DNA of 39,413 bases from Ghiorsea sp. (lineage in GTDB: Bacteria; Pseudomonadota; Zetaproteobacteria; Mariprofundales; Mariprofundaceae). Below, piece after piece: positions 34,493-39,413 of the stretch. The stretch spans positions 1 to 39,413 of the forward strand of contig JALWRX010000105.1 in assembly GCA_027080505.1 (NCBI GenBank), written 5' to 3'. The translations under genes and the position numbers were made by a program. Each line of letters starts with the position of its first letter. Within the stretch, counting starts at the first letter, position 1. The notes under the pieces are model-generated. The model ran no database searches, was not told the DNA's origin, and was given only the letters and a program-made list of their open reading frames with translations.

Positions 34493-35290
34493 TTAACCAT
34501 CTAGCAATATTTGCAACTCATGCTCGGAAAAACCTGCTGCTTCACGTGCATCCATATTATACGGACCGTATAAACCTTTAGGAAAATATTCATGCAACAA
34601 AGTAAAAAACGTATCATCTGCTTTCTTATGCTCTTGTTTGCATAAATACCTAAACCAACGTGTACCTACTTCAACATGCCCTATTTCATCAGTAAAAATA
34701 ATATCCAACAAGGTTGCTGCATGTTTATCACCAGATTGGCGCAGTTTCTTTTGAATACCTGGTGTAACATCCAAACCTCTTGCCTCTAATACCCTAGGCA
34801 CCAAAGCCATTCTGTGTAACACATTGTGCGCTGTTTTTTCCACCATATCCCACAAGCCATTATGCGCTGGATAATCACCATAATCAGCACCTAAAAAGCG
34901 CAAATGTGCGCGTATAAGTTCAAAATGGTAAGCTTCTTCATCAGCAACCTGCAACCAATCTCGATAGTATTCCTCAGGCATATTCGGAAAACGTTGCACC
35001 GCATCCAAAGCTAAATTCATGGCATTAAATTCAATATGAGCAATGGCGTGCATCATAATTGCCCTACCCTCAAGGCTACCAAAACCACGCTTTGGAACAC
35101 TTGTTGCTCCAACCAACTTTGGTTTATCAGGGCGACCATTTTCCGTCACACTCAGCGCATCACCAAAAGACTGCACATGAACCTCACCACCTTGACGCAT
35201 TTCTTTTGCCAACTGGTGAATTTTTATCACCTTTGTATCTATATTTTTTTCTACTAAACAATGACGAACCTGTGTAAAAAAATCACCCAC
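34493..35290 (-). CDS. DUF455 family ferritin-like protein
   Basis: 265 aa. The sequence matches the DUF455/COG2833 family: IAHIEFNAMNLALDA, VADEEAYHFELIRAHL and FTDEIGHVEVGTRWF. Glu87, Glu119, His122, Glu202 and His205 are placed as in a ferritin-like four-helix di-metal site, related in pattern to MiaE-type hydroxylases. The reaction and substrate are unknown. The start is GTG 35290, preceded by GAGGTG about 6 nt upstream. It stands alone on the minus strand between two plus-strand operons. Confidence 0.87.
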   Translation of the reverse strand: MGDFFTQVRHCLVEKNIDTKVIKIHQLAKEMRQGGEVHVQSFGDALSVTENGRPDKPKLVGATSVPKRGFGSLEGRAIMMHAIAHIEFNAMNLALDAVQRFPNMPEEYYRDWLQVADEEAYHFELIRAHLRFLGADYGDYPAHNGLWDMVEKTAHNVLHRMALVPRVLEARGLDVTPGIQKKLRQSGDKHAATLLDIIFTDEIGHVEVGTRWFRYLCKQEHKKADDTFFTLLHEYFPKGLYGPYNMDAREAAGFSEHELQILLDG

Positions 35291-35350
35291 AATAACACCT
35301 CAATAAACCTATACTTGTGACATCCTATATACACCGCCACACTACGCCAC

Positions 35351-35992
35351 ATGAAAGCTGTACCCTACCACTCAAATGATAAAGCCCAACGCGAAAAGCA
35401 ACGTGCACTTGCTGTAGCTGCGTTAGTTCAAACATCGTGTCTTATTACTTCCATCAGCCAAACAGGAAAGTGTGACCCTGTTTATTTCAAACACTGTATG
35501 CATGCTTTACTCAATGATGACTATACCCAAGATGGGTATTTCTCTCTAGGAAACACCCAAGCCAAACGCCTACTCCAAGGTCAAGACATCAATCATGCAA
35601 AACAAATCGTCAAATATGCTGCTGGTATGCTCACCATAGAAAAGAAACTTGCCAAACAACCCAACATCTTACAACACATCGGTGATGGTATGCTAAGAAT
35701 CCACAAGCAAGTACAGTTTTTCAACGACCCATGTCATGAAAATATTATTGCAGCTATTGCACATTTATACGGGGAAACGGTGAGCACTATAAAACCTCGT
35801 ATGATTATCCGTGGTAAACCTGAGCACCTCAAACAAAGTAAAAACACTGAACAAATACGCTGTTTATTACTATCTGGCATACGTGCTGCATGGATTTGGC
35901 GCATCAATGACGGACACCCCTTTCGGTTTATTGTTGGGCGAAAAAAACTCATTCGCAGCCTACAAAATTTAAGTGGTCACACATCCCTATGA
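35351..35992 (+). CDS. hflD: HflD homologue (DUF489)
   Basis: 213 aa, all-helical. Landmarks of HflD are present: ALAVAALVQTSCLITSISQTG at the N-terminus (15-35), GDGMLRIHKQVQFF (111-124) and SGIRAAWIWRINDG (175-188) followed by RKKLIRSL. In Escherichia coli HflD is a peripheral membrane protein that affects phage lambda CII stability; its normal cellular role is unclear, and its gene usually lies next to the tRNA thiolase gene mnmA. Here the partner is ruvC, overlapping by 4 bp (ATGA 35989-35992). No clear ribosome site precedes ATG 35351. Confidence 0.82.
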   Translation: MKAVPYHSNDKAQREKQRALAVAALVQTSCLITSISQTGKCDPVYFKHCMHALLNDDYTQDGYFSLGNTQAKRLLQGQDINHAKQIVKYAAGMLTIEKKLAKQPNILQHIGDGMLRIHKQVQFFNDPCHENIIAAIAHLYGETVSTIKPRMIIRGKPEHLKQSKNTEQIRCLLLSGIRAAWIWRINDGHPFRFIVGRKKLIRSLQNLSGHTSL

Positions 35993-36489
35993 GTAGCATT
36001 CGTTTTATGGGAATAGACCCTGGTTCACGCAAAGCAGGTGTAGGTATTATTGATGTCCATGGCAACAAAGTACGCCATGTTCACCATCATGTTATTCGCT
36101 GTGGTACGGGTGAGTTCACTGAACGGCTGGGGATATTATTCCACGAGCTTTCAAGCATTATTGAAACCTATCAGCCATCTTGTGCAGCCATTGAAGATGT
36201 TTTTGTATCAAAGAATGTATCGTCAGCTTTAAAACTAGGACAAGCTAGAGGGGCTTTGATTGCCGCATGTTGCCATGCTAACCTTGCTATCAATACTTAC
36301 TCGGCAACAGCAGTCAAACAAGCCATTGTCGGGCATGGTCGCGCCGATAAGAACCAAGTGCAACACATGATTAAGGCTCTACTCAAACCTCCCCTTCCCT
36401 TGCCTGAAGATGCCGCCGATGCACTGGCTGTTTGTTTATGTGATGCACACCATAGACCATTAAAAAACCGATTGGATAATATAACTTAG
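35989..36489 (+). CDS. ruvC: Crossover junction endodeoxyribonuclease RuvC
   Basis: 166 aa. The four catalytic acids are visible: Asp10 (GIDPGSRKAG), Glu69 (AAIEDVFVSKN), Asp141 and Asp144 (EDAADALAV). RuvC cuts Holliday junctions in complex with RuvAB; ruvA and ruvB are not in this window. Translation is coupled to hflD. An 82-bp gap separates it from the kinase gene, with a TTGACA at 36500-36505 but only a poor -10 box. Confidence 0.95.
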   Translation: MSSIRFMGIDPGSRKAGVGIIDVHGNKVRHVHHHVIRCGTGEFTERLGILFHELSSIIETYQPSCAAIEDVFVSKNVSSALKLGQARGALIAACCHANLAINTYSATAVKQAIVGHGRADKNQVQHMIKALLKPPLPLPEDAADALAVCLCDAHHRPLKNRLDNIT

Positions 36490-36571
36490 CTCATTTGCCT
36501 TGACATTGCGCATTGAACATTAACAATCGGCTTATCGGCATGGATATAAAGCCTGAAATACAGGAGATCTT

Positions 36572-38416
36572 TTGAACGACACCCCTGAACAGAACTCATC
36601 CAGTGAAGACCTAACACACTTAGGTTCTTATATTATTGAATCACGCCTTGGTCAAGGCGGGATGGGCGTTGTTTATCGTGCTATTGATAAAGAACTGGGG
36701 CGACCTGTAGCAATTAAAGTGTTACACCCACACTTGCTTAGACATGAAAATTTAAAACAACGCTTCCGCCGTGAAGCACGTATGCATGCTAAGGTCATGC
36801 ACCCTAACATCGTAACCTTGCTTTCCTTGTTTGAAGATGAAACCCATATGGCTTTGATTATGGAATTGATTGAAGGTGAAGATTTAAAAGCTTACCTAAA
36901 AAACAACCCCGACCTACCACTAGAAAAGAAACTGAGCATTGCTATTGATATACTTACAGGCTTAGAAGCCGCACATCACTTTGACATGGTGCACCGTGAC
37001 TTAAAACCTGCCAATGTGCTCGTTTCAAGTAATGATGAAGTTAAACTATTGGATTTCGGGCTTGCTAAACCTGAGCATGGTGAAGATGACCTCACCCAAA
37101 GTGGTGCTACCGTTGGCTCATTTCGTTACATGGCACCTGAACAAATTTTAAACAAGCCTATTGATGCAAGAACTGACCTTTATGCTTTCGGCATATTATT
37201 GTTTTACATGGTTTTGGGTAAACTTCCTTTTGATGCCTCCAGTAATGGTGGTGAATTTGAAATCATGGAAAAACAGGTACGTGAACCTGCCCCTATTCCT
37301 AATAAGTTGGATCCATCCATACCATCAGCCTTATCTGACCTTATTCTTAAGTTACTCAGTAAAAGTAAACATAGCCGCCCAGAAAGTGCTGCCATTGTTC
37401 GTGATAAAATTGTTGATATCATGGCTCACCTTAAACCCGTGCCCACCAAGGCAAGAAAACCACAACAAAGTTCAAGTACAAGCTCACAAACGAGCACTAC
37501 TTCTATCATTCTCCCCCCTCCTAGCAATGCTGAAGTCGCACAGCAATGGATACAGCATGGCAAAGAAAAGCTCTCCCATTTGTGGCACAATACTTTACCA
37601 AAACTTCGCCAACTTTTTTCTGGTTTATCAGGCATAGCACTGCTCTTTGTAGTTTTAGGCGCACTTGTTATTGCCGTGCTAACTATGGCAGAAAAAACTG
37701 CTTCACCATATCTGCAAGAAACATCACGCCAAGAAACACAAACCAACCCCATTTTAGCAAAACACAAAGAAAAACAAGTGCAAGCTCAACAACCCAATAA
37801 TAAACAAATAAAGCCAAGTACTTCAAAGCCTCATGTGGCAAAACAAAACACCCAAAAGGCAAGTGCAACAAAGAAAAAAGAAGTTCAAACAAAAAAGATA
37901 AATATAACTAAGAAAAAAACTGCACAAACACCGAAAATAAACAAGCCTAAAAAAGAAAAGACAGTAAAACCCGTACTTTTAACTAAACAAGTACGTTATA
38001 CTGTGACACGTAGTGATAAGTCTAAAGTGCTATCCAGTAGCAAACATGAATTCAAAGGTGGAAATCATGTTTTTTTTCAAAAAATATTTAAGAGAAACAG
38101 TAACAAAACACATAGGGCAATCAGCAGAACTGGGGAATCCAAACTGGTTTTTGATCAACCCCAAGTGATTTCTAAAATTATCTTACATAAAGCCAGTGTT
38201 GGTCGCGCAGACTTTCACAAGGGATATGTTTATTTGGAAATAAAACCTGCCAATGGCTTTACATGGAAGCGTATCTTTGAACGCAAAGGTGATGATGTAG
38301 ATATTCAAGTTACCATTGATGACATCATTAAGGTTGCACCACTGATTCAAGCCATACGTATCCGCTTTAAATCTACAAGCCCGATTACGATTGGTCCTAT
38401 TGATATTCTCTCGTAA
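36572..38416 (+). CDS. Transmembrane Ser/Thr protein kinase (PknB type) with C-terminal extracytoplasmic domain
   Basis: 614 aa. The kinase domain spans 20-285: Gly loop LGQGGMGVVY, Lys49 (VAIKVL), Glu68, catalytic loop HRDLKPANVL (Asp143), DFG Asp161 and MAPEQ, so it should be active. A Ser/Pro-rich linker leads to one transmembrane helix (about 351-372). A long Lys/Thr-rich segment follows (395-475), then a beta-rich domain (about 490-614; HEFKGGNHVFFQK, FHKGYVYLEIKPANGFTWKR) that I do not recognise; it is not PASTA. The layout is that of a sensor kinase with the sensor outside the membrane. The start is TTG 36572, 5 nt after AGGAG (36562-36566). The rRNA methyltransferase gene follows after 3 bp. 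Confidence 0.9.
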   Translation: MNDTPEQNSSSEDLTHLGSYIIESRLGQGGMGVVYRAIDKELGRPVAIKVLHPHLLRHENLKQRFRREARMHAKVMHPNIVTLLSLFEDETHMALIMELIEGEDLKAYLKNNPDLPLEKKLSIAIDILTGLEAAHHFDMVHRDLKPANVLVSSNDEVKLLDFGLAKPEHGEDDLTQSGATVGSFRYMAPEQILNKPIDARTDLYAFGILLFYMVLGKLPFDASSNGGEFEIMEKQVREPAPIPNKLDPSIPSALSDLILKLLSKSKHSRPESAAIVRDKIVDIMAHLKPVPTKARKPQQSSSTSSQTSTTSIILPPPSNAEVAQQWIQHGKEKLSHLWHNTLPKLRQLFSGLSGIALLFVVLGALVIAVLTMAEKTASPYLQETSRQETQTNPILAKHKEKQVQAQQPNNKQIKPSTSKPHVAKQNTQKASATKKKEVQTKKINITKKKTAQTPKINKPKKEKTVKPVLLTKQVRYTVTRSDKSKVLSSSKHEFKGGNHVFFQKIFKRNSNKTHRAISRTGESKLVFDQPQVISKIILHKASVGRADFHKGYVYLEIKPANGFTWKRIFERKGDDVDIQVTIDDIIKVAPLIQAIRIRFKSTSPITIGPIDILS

Positions 38417-38419
38417 CGC

Positions 38420-39413
38420 ATGAGCGAACAACACACAGCAACAGTAGAAACCATATTACCTGGCGGTGAAGGTTTAGTTCGTGAACGCAACAATACAGTA
38501 CTCATTCCTAACACAGTTGTGGGAGACACCGTCCAATTCCAGTACACACAAAAAAAACGTGGTGCTTTTCGTGGTGAGGTTACAGCTATTGTCACACCAT
38601 CACCGCAACGTATTTCAGCCAAGTGTCCTGTTGCACAAACATGCGGTGGTTGCGCCCTACAAAACTTATCGCAACAAACACAAGCTGACTTGAAAAACAG
38701 CTGGGTCACTGACGCATTTCAAGCTTTTATAACAGAGCACACAAACATTATTCCTGAAACGCCTCAAACTACGGAGTTTGCAGGGCGCAGGCGAGTTCGC
38801 TGGTTTATGGACAATGGCAAACTTGGCTTTCGTAAACGGTTCAGTCATAACATTGTTCATACCAACACTTGTATAGCTATTACCCACGGTTTAGACACAC
38901 TTCGTAGACAGTTAGAAACAAGCCACTTACCAACATCTATCCAAAGCATTCAAGCTGTAGAGCTAAGCAATGGTACACATATTATTGTAGAGTCTGAACA
39001 AAGCTGCCCTACTGATTTTACCCCCCCTATCCAGGAGAACCAACAGTGGTGGTGGCGTAAAATTGGTAGCCCCTCCGTTAAAGCGCTTCACAAACCTATT
39101 CAAACCTTATTCGACACTATTCAAATTACAAAAAATAAATCTATCAACATACAAATAGGTCCCAACGATTTCATACAAGGTCATGCTCGAGGCAACCAAA
39201 TCCTCATTCAACAAATTTTGGAGTGGAATAAAGGTGCAAAGCGTGTTGTCGATTTATTTTCAGGCTGTGGCAACTTATCTCTACCCCTTGCAGCAGCTAT
39301 AGGCTGTGAAGTTGCAGGTGCTGAATTAAACCCTGCCAGTGTCAAAGCTGCCAATAACAATGCCAAACGTTTAGGCTTCAATGCAAGCTACCAAACACTT
39401 GATTTATTTGGTG
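38420..39413 (+). CDS. rlmD: 23S rRNA (uracil-5-)-methyltransferase, RlmD/RumA type (partial)
   Basis: 331 codons to the window end; the 3' part is missing. An N-terminal TRAM domain (1-60; TILPGGEGLVRE) is followed by four cysteines for a 4Fe-4S cluster: Cys69, Cys75, Cys78 (CPVAQTCGGCALQ) and Cys151. The SAM-binding fold has VVDLFSGCGNLSLPLA. The C-X5-C-X2-C spacing fits RlmD, which makes m5U1939 in 23S rRNA, but RlmCD and other RumA relatives cannot be fully excluded without the catalytic C-terminus. It starts 3 bp after the kinase stop, so the two are co-transcribed. Confidence 0.88.
   Translation, partial: MSEQHTATVETILPGGEGLVRERNNTVLIPNTVVGDTVQFQYTQKKRGAFRGEVTAIVTPSPQRISAKCPVAQTCGGCALQNLSQQTQADLKNSWVTDAFQAFITEHTNIIPETPQTTEFAGRRRVRWFMDNGKLGFRKRFSHNIVHTNTCIAITHGLDTLRRQLETSHLPTSIQSIQAVELSNGTHIIVESEQSCPTDFTPPIQENQQWWWRKIGSPSVKALHKPIQTLFDTIQITKNKSINIQIGPNDFIQGHARGNQILIQQILEWNKGAKRVVDLFSGCGNLSLPLAAAIGCEVAGAELNPASVKAANNNAKRLGFNASYQTLDLFG

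Noticed and set aside
35351-36489. HflD plus RuvC taken as a sign of a prophage
   Set aside because: Both are chromosomal housekeeping-type genes; no integrase, capsid, terminase or att-like direct repeats were seen.
37700-38416. PASTA or beta-propeller sensor in the kinase C-terminus
   Set aside because: No repeated PASTA pattern and no WD/NHL-like blade repeats are visible; the domain is left unassigned.

Overview
This AT-rich, densely coded window comes from a Gram-negative bacterium, most likely a proteobacterium. It encodes outer-membrane and periplasmic proteins (DegP type, OmpA type, a beta-barrel) together with RseC and HflD homologues, which are mainly proteobacterial. A free-living, possibly iron- or sulfur-oxidising lineage such as the Zetaproteobacteria would fit the sulfide:quinone-oxidoreductase-like gene, but that placement is an impression. 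No rRNA, tRNA or CRISPR was seen.

Left part (1-4968, all minus strand): serB, def, fmt, rseC, a degP-type protease and a partial tlpA-like thioredoxin. def, fmt and rseC are joined by ATGA overlaps. The gap 4969-5405 holds no gene but a patchwork of inverted and dispersed-type repeats. Then, on the plus strand, come an orphan DppB-type permease followed by what looks like a dppC remnant, a GT32 glycosyltransferase, an APC permease, and an SQR-like flavoprotein with its own promoter, a 54-aa partner ORF and a terminator. A LemA plus large M48 protease pair follows on the minus strand. prfB (with its programmed +1 frameshift), era and recO form a tight plus-strand housekeeping run.

Centre (15962-32322, all minus strand): about 16 kb of six consecutive genes that I regard as the most interesting part. 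In transcription order they are a ~2100-residue secreted protein built of about nine DUF11-type modules and three SdrD-B-like modules, a 156-aa single-module secreted protein, two related secreted DUF11 proteins (412 and 364 aa), a 2001-residue protein combining DUF11/SdrD-B modules, an internal OmpA peptidoglycan-binding domain and a C-terminal outer-membrane beta-barrel, and a cytoplasmic protein with two cyclic-nucleotide-binding folds. Four of the secreted proteins end in the same short beta-strand motif. I infer a cell-surface fibre or coat with its own outer-membrane anchor or export platform. No sortase, usher, chaperone or type I/II secretion gene lies in the cluster, so the mechanism is open.

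Right part (32542-39413): mgtE with an overlapping lytic transglycosylase gene, a DUF455 ferritin-like protein on the minus strand, hflD overlapping ruvC, a transmembrane PknB-type kinase with a C-terminal extracytoplasmic domain, and the 5' part of an RlmD-type 23S rRNA uracil methyltransferase cut by the window end.
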